A model generated the notes under the pieces. The model saw only the letters and a program-made list of their open reading frames with translations. It did no database searches and had not been told where the DNA came from. This document shows positions 54,409-64,000 of a stretch of 64,000 nucleotides of DNA, piece after piece. The stretch is taken from NCBI RefSeq assembly GCF_003573695.1, contig NC_039368.1, forward strand, positions 85,512,374 to 85,576,373, read 5' to 3'. A program made the position numbers and the translations under genes. Source of the stretch: Papaver somniferum (Eukaryota > Streptophyta > Magnoliopsida > Ranunculales > Papaveraceae). The number at the start of each line of letters is the position of its first letter. Position 1 is the first letter of the stretch.

Positions 54409-56266
54409 GTGAAAGCTATAGCCACACCCATTTTTACAATTTTTCCTACTGTGAAATCCACCGACAAAAAGGTTCAGGCTTACACCCAATTTTGGTGAAA
54501 AAATTTCTCCCAAACAAATAGTTCATAAAATTAGGTTTCGGTCTTTTTTTGTTCTTTCTTAGATTCCTTTTCTTCTTCCTCTCCATTCTACTATTCCATC
54601 TGTTCGATTTGATTTTTCGTTAGATCTGTTCATACCGGCATCTTGTGTTCTTCGTATTCTTCTGCGTGTCTGCTGTAGTATTGTGACCAAGTTCAAGAAG
54701 AAAGTCTGTCGTCAATCAAGCCATGAGTCTTCTGGTTGATCACCAAGGGATAACAATATAGGGTTTATACCGGTGATGTGAAGATGACGAAATTGATCTC
54801 GTGTTGTGATTTAAGGGGTATGAACTGAAGCTAAGTTTCTTCTCGACATCAAAAACATCTCTTGTTGAAGAAGTTTTGATAAGGTTCAATCAACAACATC
54901 TGATTCAATATCATCAAATCAATTCATTCGGAAGATAAGTTTGTTCTCCTACTGTACTTTCAATCCAATCGAAATACTTGATTAATCAAAAACTGATTTT
55001 TGAGGTTCTGAAAAACTTAGAACTTTGATTTATTTCTTAATCTTTTATCCTAATTGAAATCAGATTTGTATTCAGCATACATTAATCTCGATTACCCATC
55101 CATTTGATTTGATGTTGTTTGGGTTCCACTTAAATTCATTTGTTGAGAAGAAATGGACGAAAGTAGATGCTGCAATGATTCAGTGAGTTGGGTACCGATT
55201 GATTTTAATTTGAAGATGAATTTGGGGTTGCTCCGCTGATTTAAGGGTTTGAAGTGGTCTTAGTTGAGAAGAACAAAAAATAAGAAAATCCTGGTGGTGT
55301 CTGTTTTGGTGGAGTTTCTAGTAGTCGTGGAATCGAAGCTGAGATGGGGAATCGATGGGTTTTAGTGCTGTTAATTTGAATGATTGAGATAAATTTAGAA
55401 GTTACTGTTTGATACTGAGAAGATATGGGTGTGAATAGTGATTCAGTTTTGAAAATGGTTGCATAACATGTTATGTATCTACAAAAGTTGTTGCATAACT
55501 TGTTATGCAGTCCCTAAAATGGTTGCATAATACGTTATGCAGCTACTTTTTTCTTTGTACTGAAACCAACAAAAAATAATGTTGCATAACTTGTCATGTA
55601 TCTACAGTAATATCTAGATAACATGTTATGCAGTCGTGATACATTATGCATCGAGGAAATTGTTGCACAATCTTTTATGCATCGAGAAAATAGATGCATA
55701 ACCTGATATGCATTCGTAAATATAGATGCATGCTGCATTATGCATCAATTTTTTATGTAAGCACTAAAATCAACCAAAACAATGGTTACATAACTGGTTT
55801 ATAGATGCATAATTTGTTATGCAGTCGAGAAAATGGTTGCATAATTCGTTATGCGTCTGCAGAATGTGTTATGCATCTTTTTTGGTGGCTGCATAATGGT
55901 TATGTAGACAGTTTTCGAAAATTTTGCCTAAAATGATGATCACTTCCGATTTTTTTCGTGAAAAATAAAATTTTGATATTCTTGTTTGTACTCGTTGCGT
56001 AGCTTTCTTAAAAAGATTTCCAACGGTATAAAATTTGTAAAATTCCAAGGCGCGGTTTTTTAGATATGTTATATCCAAGTTGCGTTGCCAATCATACCCT
56101 TGAAAAATTAGGCTACATAACGAGTTATGCCTGAAAAAATAGTCTGCATAACGAGTTATGTATTGATTCTTAATAATTTCGGATGATTTGGGTGTCACGG
56201 TATCTAAAATTAATTGTGGGCCGGACAATAAGAATAATATTTGTTTCGGGCCTGCGCCTAATTTTC
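54409..56266. mobile_element. Possible MULE-like element with 11-bp flanking repeat
   Basis: Flanked by the identical CCATAATTTAT at 54398-54408 and 56267-56277, a length compatible with a Mutator-type 9-11-bp duplication. The ends (GTGAAAGCTATAGCC and, from the other side, GGAAAATTAGGCGCAGG) show only weak inverted similarity, so it would be a non-TIR type. The interior has no transposase. An AT-rich A/T word could match by chance, so both element and class are tentative. Confidence 0.4.
55455..56170. repeat. Array of imperfect palindromes, consensus GCATAAC-NN-GTTATGC
   Basis: About 12-14 degenerate copies at roughly 30-40-bp steps from 55460 to 55900, with two more at 56113-56160. Examples: TTGCATAACTTGTTATGCAG (about 55492), TTGCATAATACGTTATGCAG, ATAACATGTTATGCAGTC, TGCATAATTTGTTATGCAGT and CTGCATAACGAGTTATG. 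Both half-sites are conserved although the central two bases and spacers vary. Confidence 0.8.
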
Positions 56267-56270
56267 CCAT
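55869..56270 (-). other. 133-codon open frame in the MULE-like region, unknown
   Basis: The minus strand encodes MGKLGAGPKQILFLLSGPQL at the start and FYTVGNLFKKATQRVQTRIS in the middle. It covers the region between the last palindromes and the element end. I recognise no domain. It may be a translated repeat only, or the trace of a short element-encoded protein. Confidence 0.25.
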
Positions 56271-56277
56271 AATTTAT

Positions 56278-57247
56278 ATGTATATGTTGTAGGGCTTACA
56301 GGCCATAGGTGTGCATCCCAGACATATATCTTTTGGTTTTCCCATCTCCATGTATTATATCAATGTAACCTAAGAACTCATTAAGGTAGAATGCTTCTCC
56401 TTTTCTTTCCTTATCTTTTATACTACAAAACGTTATCATGGACGAAGCTATCGCAGAGCTAGATTGAATGGGTCGATTTTTTTTCTTCTACATAGATGAT
56501 TTACATCGACGCGGTTATGCAATTATCATCAAGCTAATTTTGGAATCACTGGAATCAAATCAGCTAAGTTGGATCTACTTTTTTCCCTAAATTTTTTTTT
56601 TTCTTTTCACCGTTTTTTATTTTGGCATATATATTGGGTATATTAAATCTGCGGTGAAAATTGATTTAATCAAGAATTAGGGATTATGATTTAATCAGAA
56701 ATTAGTTTTGATTGATTATTATTATTTCCTTTCTACTTTGTATTGTGTACGTTTGGTAATTTTTTGGGATTTGAGATCTAAATTTTAGGTTGGTGGAAAA
56801 TTCGGGGAGGAAAACCCATCTGTAATCCTCCATGGTCCCTCGTCCGTAATGCTCTGGAATTACAGGACCTATCCCGTGCAGTCCTGTTCCGGGGACCTAT
56901 GACCTATGTCGTCCGGGGACTTATCTTGTGTGTGCCGGTCCAATCCAATCCAATCCAACAATGTTGTCCATTCCTGTTCCAGGGAATGCATGGGCAAGCC
57001 CATTCCGGTTATGTATATGTACACGGGGAACCAAAGTTTGGTTTTGTATATACACTATACAGTGGCAACTAAAGCTCGGCTTAAGGTATGTGCGTTTTAG
57101 TATTGTTGGGATTATTTACGTAGGAAATACCAGTTGGTCCTAAGAATAATATATTAGAGTTAGTTTGGTCCAGTTGACCCAGTCAACTGTCTGTTTGGTC
57201 ATTTTTAAAAATATAAATTGTTGTTTGGTCCAAAAAATTATTGTTTG
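56278..57247. other. Unassigned DNA with a possible short Copia LTR
   Basis: A TG...CA segment, TGTTGTAGGGCTTACAGG to TACTACA (about 56286-56428), is followed by AAACGTTATCATGGACG, which resembles the GTTATCA-type primer region of some Copia elements. It may be an LTR remnant of about 140 bp. The rest, including a CCAAT-rich run at 56938-56958, has no recognisable gene. Confidence 0.3.
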
Positions 57248-57738
57248 TGTAGGATCCAAATATCGCACAACACAGTGATTCGATTATTTCCTTAACTTGC
57301 GAAAATACACCAGAGCTTGCGAAGTTATAGTTGTAAAGTGTTTGCGAATACTTCACAGACCTATTTGAAGAATGACGTAACAAATGATGTCAGCTGTATC
57401 ACAAGAAAAGTGTGAAGATCTTGCGAAATAAAAGAGCTCTACGAGATTAACCATTCTCGCAGACCAGATCCGAAAATAAAGGGTGTCTTAGCTGTTATCC
57501 ACTGTGTAATACCCTATATAAAGGACCGAGTAGTTCATGTAGATGAAGATCTTTTTTGAGTGTTGAGCAAGCAAATAGGAGAGAGAAAATCCGAGAGTAG
57601 TTGTAATCTTCTTAATTTCAGATCCTTTTGTAAGAATTATGAAAATCAATAAGAAAGTAAAAGTTGATTGATCATAAAAGTATATTGAGTATTACAAATT
57701 CATATGAGGGGTGTGTTGTAGGAAATCCTGCAACTACA
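57248..57738 (+). repeat. Tat-2 5' LTR
   Basis: 491 bp, TGTAGGATCCAAATATCGC to CCTGCAACTACA. Shares AGATCCGAAAATAAAGGGTG and CTATATAAAGG (57514-57524) with the Tat-1 LTRs. The last 25 bp form the hairpin GTTGTAGG/CCTGCAAC found in Tat-1 as well. Confidence 0.85.
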
Positions 57739-57766
57739 TATTAGAGCTAGAAACATGGAATTTGAA
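57739..57766 (+). other. Tat-2 primer-site region, altered
   Basis: TATTAGAGCTAGAAACATGG stands where Tat-1 has TTTTTGGCGCTAGAAACAGG. The bases that would pair with the tRNA CCA end and discriminator (TGGCG) read TTAGA, while GCTAGAAACA is kept. As it stands the site should prime poorly with tRNA-Asn. Confidence 0.65.
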
Positions 57767-57834
57767 GATTGAAATCGTGTTTTGAAGGAATTTGGTGAAG
57801 TTAGTGAAGAATTTTACATAATTTTCAACAATTC

Positions 57835-60001
57835 ATGAAGATTGAAAAGATGGCTAGGAGAAAGAATGCATCAGAACAACCAACAATCATCAGGAGAAGT
57901 AATAGGCTTGCTAGTAAAAGAGAAGATGAAGATGGAAATGAAACAGGAGAATCTTCTGTAAGGGGAATGAGAAATAAAAGATCAAGAAACAATGTAGAAA
58001 ATCAAATTCAACCACCGACTCAAAATACGCCGCTAGAAGACAGAGCCATTGATTACGATAGAGTAAGCATACACACTTGGCAGACAGATTTAGGAGAAGA
58101 AATAGAAGAAGAGCGAAACGGAGAAAAAATTGGAGGAATAATTCATGGAAATGAAGAAATTGAAGCATTAGAGGAATTCAGAGAAAGAATACATGAAGAA
58201 AGGAGAATAGAAGCAGAAGAACGAGCAATTTTGACAAGGCAAAATCACGAGTTGAGAATGGAGAATACAAGATTACAGAATAGGAGATCAAGAAATGCTA
58301 CAAGATCAAATTCAGGATCAATAAGGGGAGAAGTAAGATGAAATTCACCTATAAGGAATGTCAGGACGAATGAGCAACATCAAAGGGATGAAGAGGCAAT
58401 TGAGAGATATTATGTCGAACGAGCATATATAGCTGACGAATGACAAAGACTGAGAACTGAAGTAGAGGAACGAGAACTTCAAGAAGAAATACGCCAGAAT
58501 GATCATGATAATCGAGAAGACAGGCGCGAGCAACATCGCAACAACGTTAATAATGAAAAATTCGACAGAATGCAGAGGAGAATCGACAGAGAGAAGTATT
58601 GAGGGATGAGCAAAATCGTAGAAGAGAAAATGAAGGGCTGATCGTGTTCGAGTTCAAATGAGAGATGAAAGAGAAGATCGCAGGAGAAGGAAAAATGAGG
58701 ATGATGAAGATGAAGTTCATAATCTCGCAAGACAGGAAAAACATGAATGAAGAAGGAGAGAAGCAAGGTTAAAGAAGCCAATGGACCAAAATTCGGGAGT
58801 AAATGAAAAAAAAATTAAAAAATTAGTGGAAATGAGAGGAATGTTTAATAACAGAAAAGAAGGAGGGAGAAGGCAACTAGATGAAGCCATAGAAGAAGCT
58901 GCGAAAACACCGTTCACACAAGAAGTAGAATTGGGAGGAATACCCCAAAAATGTAATCTGCCTACATTAACCAGCATTTTTGATGGGACAACTTGTGCGG
59001 TACAGCATATTAAGGCTTACGTGAGATGTATGTTGCAATGGGAAAACCATGATACAGTATTATGCAAATATTTTGCATCCAGTTTAATTGGTGAAGCGCT
59101 AAAATGGTTCGAAGGATTACCAAAAAATACCATAACATTTTTTAGTCATTTGCGGACTATATTCTTGGAAGCATATACAAGTAATAATTCTTTACGCCTA
59201 GGAATTTAAGATGTGTTTAATATAAAACAAAGAGCTGGCGAAAGTTTGAAGCACTTAACCATGAGGTGGAAGACAATGTGTAGCGAGATGGCTGGTCGTG
59301 TAGATGAGAGATACCTTATTTTATCATTCATCAATGCCATATTCGCAACCAACCTGTTATATGTTAAAATTTTCAAAATCAGGAATATAATCACAATGAC
59401 TAGGCTGCGAGAATTCCAGGAAGAATATATTACTATTGAGGAAAAGCAAAATGAAGAAGAGTCATACCCAGTCGCAAATAACAGTTCAAAATTGACAAAT
59501 GCAAGCTTACTTCCAAGATTGATAAACACAATGGCGAACACTTCGCAAGTCAAACAAGAGAAGATGATGAGTAATGATCAGCAGGAACTAGTAGCCATGG
59601 GAAGTCGAGATTAAGAAGAATTTGAAAGAGAAAGAAATTTCTATAATCGTGGTGCAAATAATAAAATTCAGAGGCTAGATCATCCACAAGAGACTTATGG
59701 GGGTCAAAGGCAAAACTATAATAGAGGACAGAGAAGTCACAGAATGGTATGGGAAGAAATCAAGATGCCACCTATGAATGCTAGCGAGGAGAAAATTTGG
59801 GAAGCAATAATATTAATGGAAAACATACCAGCACCATGGAATATCGGAAGTGAACCGATATCAAATCATAAGAGCCAAGAGTTTTGCTCCTATCATAATT
59901 TCCATGGGCATGCAACAAATGATTGCAGGAATGTAAAGAAGATCATCCTCAGAATGATAGATCAAGGAAAGTTAAAGCATTTCTTAATAGGGAAAATGTG
60001 A
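57835..60001 (+). pseudogene. Tat-2 gag
   Basis: Starts MKIEKMARRKNASEQ or, more likely, MARRKNASEQPTIIRRSNRL. It has a long charged, heptad-rich segment (ERIHEERRIEAEERAILTRQ), then after frame breaks at 58340-58760 the Gag core: PFTQEVELGGIPQKCNLPTL, DPxxHIKAY-like VQHIKAYVRCMLQWEN, GEALKWFEGLP and RAGESLKHLTMRWKTM. A C-terminal knuckle-like EFCSYHNFHGHATNDCRNVK resembles the Tat form (C-HxxxGHxTxxC). Stops include 58339, 59207 (I*DVF for LQDVF) and 59612. This domain is missing from Tat-1. Confidence 0.8.
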
Positions 60002-60984
60002 CCTCAACTACCACCGCCACCACCACCAGAACATCGCAGAGTGAACTCAACTAAAGGAGGAGAAACATTTTTGATTGAAGTTGGTGCAAAGGCAAAAAAC
60101 TTGTTTGTAATTCAATCGTACATTCGTACAGAACTATTGAAGATTTTCACGACAATGTTTTGATTCGAGTCTTCGCAAGGGATAATGATGGGAGAGAAAT
60201 CATGAACATTGCGAAAGTTTCGCCGTTAAAAGAATGGCAGAAGCAAACTATCTCATTCGCAGCAGAAGAAGTCCCGGAAGGAGGAGAGATGCATGGTAAT
60301 CCATTAGTGGTTAAATTAGAGATTAACCCAAAGATTAATGAAGATGAAGACGTTGAAGCTGAAGAATCATGGGCGATAAACATAGTTTTAATTGATACAG
60401 GAAGCTCGGTAGATATCCTGTTTTATCATACTTATAAAACAATGGGAGGAAGAGATGAAGAGTTAGTACCATCAACTTACAAAATATATGGTTTTAATGG
60501 CACAACCAACAAACCAAAAGGAGAGATTACTATGAGAATCACACTAAAAGGATTATCTTCTGAGATTCGATTCTGTGTCGTTGATGTGGAATCACCATAT
60601 AATGCATTAATCGGATGACCTTGGTTACATGGGATTCTAGGTGTTGATTCAACATTGCATCAATGCATCAAATTCCCTCATCCTAGTGGAGTCGGAGTAA
60701 TAAAGGGAGATTGGATAGAAGGGAAGAAATGCTATGAGATCGACGTCAAATCTTGCGAAGAAAAAGCTGCAAAGAAGGAAAACTGGAAATATAATATTAA
60801 AAAAATACAAAGAAGTGAAAGATTGATGGTGGATCCAATAGAATTGAGAAGTGAAGAAGTGCTGCAAAGTCAATGCCTGCGGAAGATAAGAAGTAGCGGC
60901 AATTTCGCAGGAAGTAAGCAAGTAGCAGAAAATGTCATAGCTGCAAAGGCAGAAAGCAGCAGAGGTAAAAAATTGAAAAGATAA
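60002..60984 (+). pseudogene. Tat-2 protease
   Basis: A Pro-rich linker is followed by VSPLKEWQKQTISFAAEEVP, the canonical active site VLIDTGSSVDILFYHTYKTM near 60395, GEITMRITLKGLSSEIRFCV and VDVESPYNALIG. A TGA replaces Arg in G-R-PWLHG at 60617. The chain then continues DSTLHQCIKFPHPSGVGVIK to KAESSRGKKLKR. It aligns with Tat-1 33707-34459. RT, which should follow, is absent. Confidence 0.8.
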
Positions 60985-61059
60985 ATGGAGAAATAAGTTA
61001 AGAAAAGAAAAAATAGATATTTGATTGCTTTGTCGTTAAAAAAAAAAAAAAAAAAACTT

Positions 61060-61195
61060 GTCGATTGATGAAGAAGATTGAGAAATTATAACAAAAGCTG
61101 AAATGCAAAAATAAGATTGAGAAATTACAACAAAGCTGAAATGCAAAAAGAAGATTGAGAAATTACAACAGAGCTGAAATGCAAAAAATTAGATT
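61060..61195. repeat. Three tandem copies of a 37-bp A-rich unit at the Tat-2 pol deletion
   Basis: AAGATTGAGAAATTACAACA followed by (A)AAGCTGAAATGCAAAAA repeats three times. It lies between the protease end and the start of sequence shared with Tat-1 downstream of integrase. A poly(A) run at 61038-61056 precedes it. Confidence 0.8.
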
Positions 61196-61199
61196 GCGG

Positions 61200-62488
61200 C
61201 TTTGCGAAAATTTCGCAGAAATAAAGATATTTACAAGAGAAAACCAAAGATTGATGAAATATTAGAATGGGGCGATCCAACTATGGCGTACACCCTAGTT
61301 CCCGAAATCAAAAATTCGCAAGAGGCAAATGTAAGACCTAAAGTACGTCATAGGAGGGGGAACCTGATTACATGGCTCAGGAAAAAGTCACACCGCCGCT
61401 GGAACCTGAGTCTTGGAGATTTGGGGTCAATAAAGCCCATCCAGGAGAGCCACCTTGGATTCTCAGCTTGAGCATATGACTTAGGTTGGGCGACTGAGCG
61501 ACTCTTCTAAGGAGTGCGGAATTTGATCAAGGCATCGAGGTACACGGTTGATCCAAGAGTGCATGGGGCGTCTGGAGCGTACCTGGCCATTCTTGGCAAG
61601 TCTTGGCTTATACTGCACTCTGCCCGAAGAAAACCCCACTTAGGGTGCAGTCTCGTAACTATAAGCAACATAGGCAAAAGGGATAAGAGGCTTAGAAAAC
61701 AACTGGTTGTTGTTAAGACCGGATGGGAGGATCCAACCTTGTATGGTAGAGGTACGTCTCCTTGAAGGGGCAACCAGAGGGAAGATAAGGGCGGCACCCT
61801 CCATTAATGTCATGAGGCTTTTACTCACGGGAGTATTAAGGCTTGTCATATTTGTGCAACGATCCTGAAGAGGAAAAAATACTAAAATATAAGGCGAGAT
61901 CAATGCATGAAAATGTAAGGACGTCCTGCGATTTCGTCGCAAGACGGCAATGTCATGGGGTTTTATTTTCGCAAGAAAATTTAGGCCTTTCATATTGTCG
62001 CAACAAAAAATTCAAAAAGAAAGTTAAGGCAAGATCAATGGGTTCTTACATGAAATTGTAAGAACGTCCTGCGATTTTGTCGCAATAACAAAGAGTGGCA
62101 CAGTAAAACCTTTACTTAGGAAGGCAAAATAAGACCACATCAGAGATCGATACGAAAATAAGTTCAAATAAATCTCATCTTTGATGAGATGAATGAGAAT
62201 AGTGAAGATAAGGCTGCGAGATTGAAATATATATATGAACATCCAAAAGACAGACTCATGAATAAGATGAAAGGTTAATGATAACATATTAACTAACCGC
62301 ATTGCAAAAAAGAGAAAAAAAAGAATTGTTTTTTCTAATATATGCAGGTAGCAACAAAAAAAGTTTGTACGCTGAGAAGTGAAAGTTGAAGAGTTCCCTA
62401 TGATTACAAAAAGAAAGAAAAAATGTGCAAGTATTACAAAAAGGTAACAGAAGAAATAAAGACTAAATCATATCTCGGCTGATCACTC
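61200..62488. other. Tat-2 conserved 3' noncoding region
   Basis: 61255-61810 matches Tat-1 29600-30160 in reverse complement at close to 90% where I aligned it (ATTCTTGGCAAGTCTTGGCT, GTGCAGTCTCGTAAC and more). 61880-62100 holds two copies of the repeat with GTCCTGCGATTTCGTCGCAA. No gene supported; overlapping frames on both strands follow from few stops. Confidence 0.7.
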
Positions 62489-64000
62489 CTATTTGTCATC
62501 ATCATCAGATTCTTTTTCCTCTTCACCCGTATCCACATCTTCATCTTCTCCACTTTCATCATCAGCCTCGCCTTCGCTAGCCTCACTGTCAGAAATGATC
62601 AAAGAAGGCATATTCTTCGAATTTCTTCTGAGAGACAAGGATAAATAGAATGGGGAATGTTGTTGTCATCGCAAACAGTCTTGATAGTGCTATTGCGAAA
62701 AGCAATAGAGTCATTTTGGAAATTCGCAACAGTAATCTGAAGTTGATTCTTCAATCTGGAATACTTTTCATTGCGAAAAGATAGTTTGTCTGCGAGATCT
62801 GCTTTTTCAGCTTCAAGCTCTTCTATTCTTTTACGAAAATCATCCTCAGCGGCTGTGAATAAATGACAATAAATTAGTAACTCGATGGATATTTAATAAG
62901 GAAAATCGTTAGTAAAATAACAAGGTTAACAACCTTCTCTCTCTGAAATCATATCTTTAACCAAGGCCGAGTGCTCAGCATAAAGACTAACGTTTACACC
63001 TAGATCCTTTCTGGCATTATCAAGAACTTTCGTAGCCCAAGCGAATTCATCATCATAATTTATGAGAAAGTGTGAGCGAACTTGATTTTCTCTTTCTTTG
63101 AGAGCGGCATTTTCGCAGAGGACATTATCTTTCTCAAGTTGGATTTCAAGGAGAGTTTGATGGAATTGCGCCAATGATTGTGCACCCTGATTGGAGATAC
63201 GATCTTTGTCATCTATAAGACCACAGATTTTGGTTCTTAACGTGCTAACTTCTTCCTTGGAATTAAGGAAAAGACGCTTAAATTTGTTGGCAAATCCCAA
63301 ACTGGATCTATGGTCAGCCTCTAAGACATGGAATTTAGATCTGAGTTCGTTTAAGGAAAGAGAGTTGATTCTATCAGTAGAAGAATTGTTTAAAGATTGG
63401 TTAAGATGCTCAAGGAGGGTACTTTCATCTATAGAGTTAGGGAATTAATGAAGAAATATGGCTTCATCAGAAAGACCATAGACGTCTGCAAAAATGATTT
63501 ATCTAATAAGGATGAACAACAAAATAGAGGAATAAAAAGAGTAAGAAGAAAATTTTCATACCATAAAGTTGCTTATTGGCATTCGAAAGGCTGGAAATTT
63601 TATCCTTCTGAATCGAAGATTCAGTTTCCAACTGTTGATTCTTCATTCGAAGACCAATAAGTTCAGCATCAAGTTTTTCGTTTTGGCCACGAAGATTAGC
63701 AACTTCAGTTTCAAACTTTTCGTTTTTGCTGCGAATATTAACAAATTCAGCTTCAAGTTCATCATTCTTGCTGCGAAATTGTGCATTCTTCCTTTCTAGA
63801 ACTTCACGTCTTCTTTCCAAGTCTGAAACTACAACAAATGAAGTCCTTGAAGCCTGCGAAAGATTACAAAAATTGTAAATACATAATATAATTATGAGTT
63901 ATAAGTGTGAAAAAAGGAAAAATAAAGAAATAAAAGCATACCAGAGCACTAAGTGAATGCACGAAGCTGGGAGTAATTGATCGAGAGACTCCACGAAGAG
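62489..64000 (-). pseudogene. Tat-2 antisense gene, 5' end outside the window
   Basis: Minus strand. Inferred exons: 64000-63942, 63853-63562, 63485-62934 and 62852 downward, with GT/AG borders in frame. It encodes coiled coil: KNAQFRSKNDELEAEFVNIR and similar repeats, HLNQSLNNSSTDRINSLSLN, LAQFHQTLLEIQLEKDNVLC, EELEAEKADLADKLSF. A very acidic tail (DSEASEGEADDESGEDEDVD) ends at 62489. TAA at about 63447 (IFLH*FPNS) breaks exon 3, and the tail is out of phase by one base unless another intron lies near 62640. It corresponds in position, orientation and layout to the Tat-1 gene at 26421-28812, although direct sequence similarity is low. Confidence 0.65.

Larger units (their letters stand above)
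57248..64000 (+). mobile_element. Tat-2: Tat-lineage element lacking RT to integrase, runs off the right edge
   Basis: 5' LTR, altered primer site, gag, protease and then directly the conserved 3' noncoding region and the antisense gene. It is the same family as Tat-1 by LTR (TATA region, terminal hairpin), protease and 3' block. The deletion that removed RT, both RNase H domains and integrase lies between 61000 and 61250. The 3' LTR should lie beyond 64000. Confidence 0.85.

Noticed and set aside
55455..55900. CRISPR-like regular repeats
   Set aside because: Units are degenerate palindromes with similar, non-unique spacers in eukaryotic DNA.

Overview
The window is plant nuclear DNA, almost certainly from a eudicot with a large, repeat-rich genome. 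I see no intact host protein gene, no rRNA or tRNA gene and no CRISPR array. Nearly everything is a nest of transposable elements of typical plant lineages: Athila, Tat and SIRE/Maximus LTR retrotransposons, a small Copia, a LINE, a TRIM, hAT elements and a possible MULE-like element. I cannot name the species from sequence alone.

Left stack (1-19203), from inside out: a hAT transposon on the minus strand (1-4322, running off the left edge) sits in an Athila element (Athila-A, 4323-8234). Athila-A sits in the protease region of a second Athila (Athila-B, 8235-14585). Athila-B sits in an LTR of a minus-strand SIRE element (14586-16799 and beyond). That SIRE internal region was also hit by a solo SIRE LTR (16805-19198, target duplication AGAAC).

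Middle stack (22048-43956): Athila-C begins with an LTR that holds an 822-bp hAT-type MITE (target duplication GTCTGATA). Its gag is split by a minus-strand Tat element (Tat-1, 25405-34997, duplication ATTGA) and then by a pol-less, minus-strand Athila derivative (Athila-D, 36240-43186, duplication ATATG). A 5'-truncated LINE (minus) abuts its protease fragment. Next come a decayed Copia element (45438-50428), about 3.4 kb with no recognisable content, a TRIM (53891-54234), a 1.86-kb MULE-like candidate carrying an array of palindromes (54409-56266), and the 5' part of a second Tat element (Tat-2, 57248 to the right edge).

The most interesting content is in the Tat pair. Tat-1 keeps protease-RT-RNase H-second RNase H-integrase but has no gag. 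Tat-2 keeps gag and protease but has lost RT to integrase. Both keep an intron-containing gene in the opposite orientation between the pol region and the 3' LTR. In Tat-1 this antisense gene is open over five inferred exons (646 codons) and has its own TATA region, which shares 16 bp with the LTR promoter, while the sense pol of the same element carries several stop codons and a frameshift.

Coordinates of LTRs with target duplications are accurate to a few bases. Exon borders are inferred from GT/AG sites and reading frame only.
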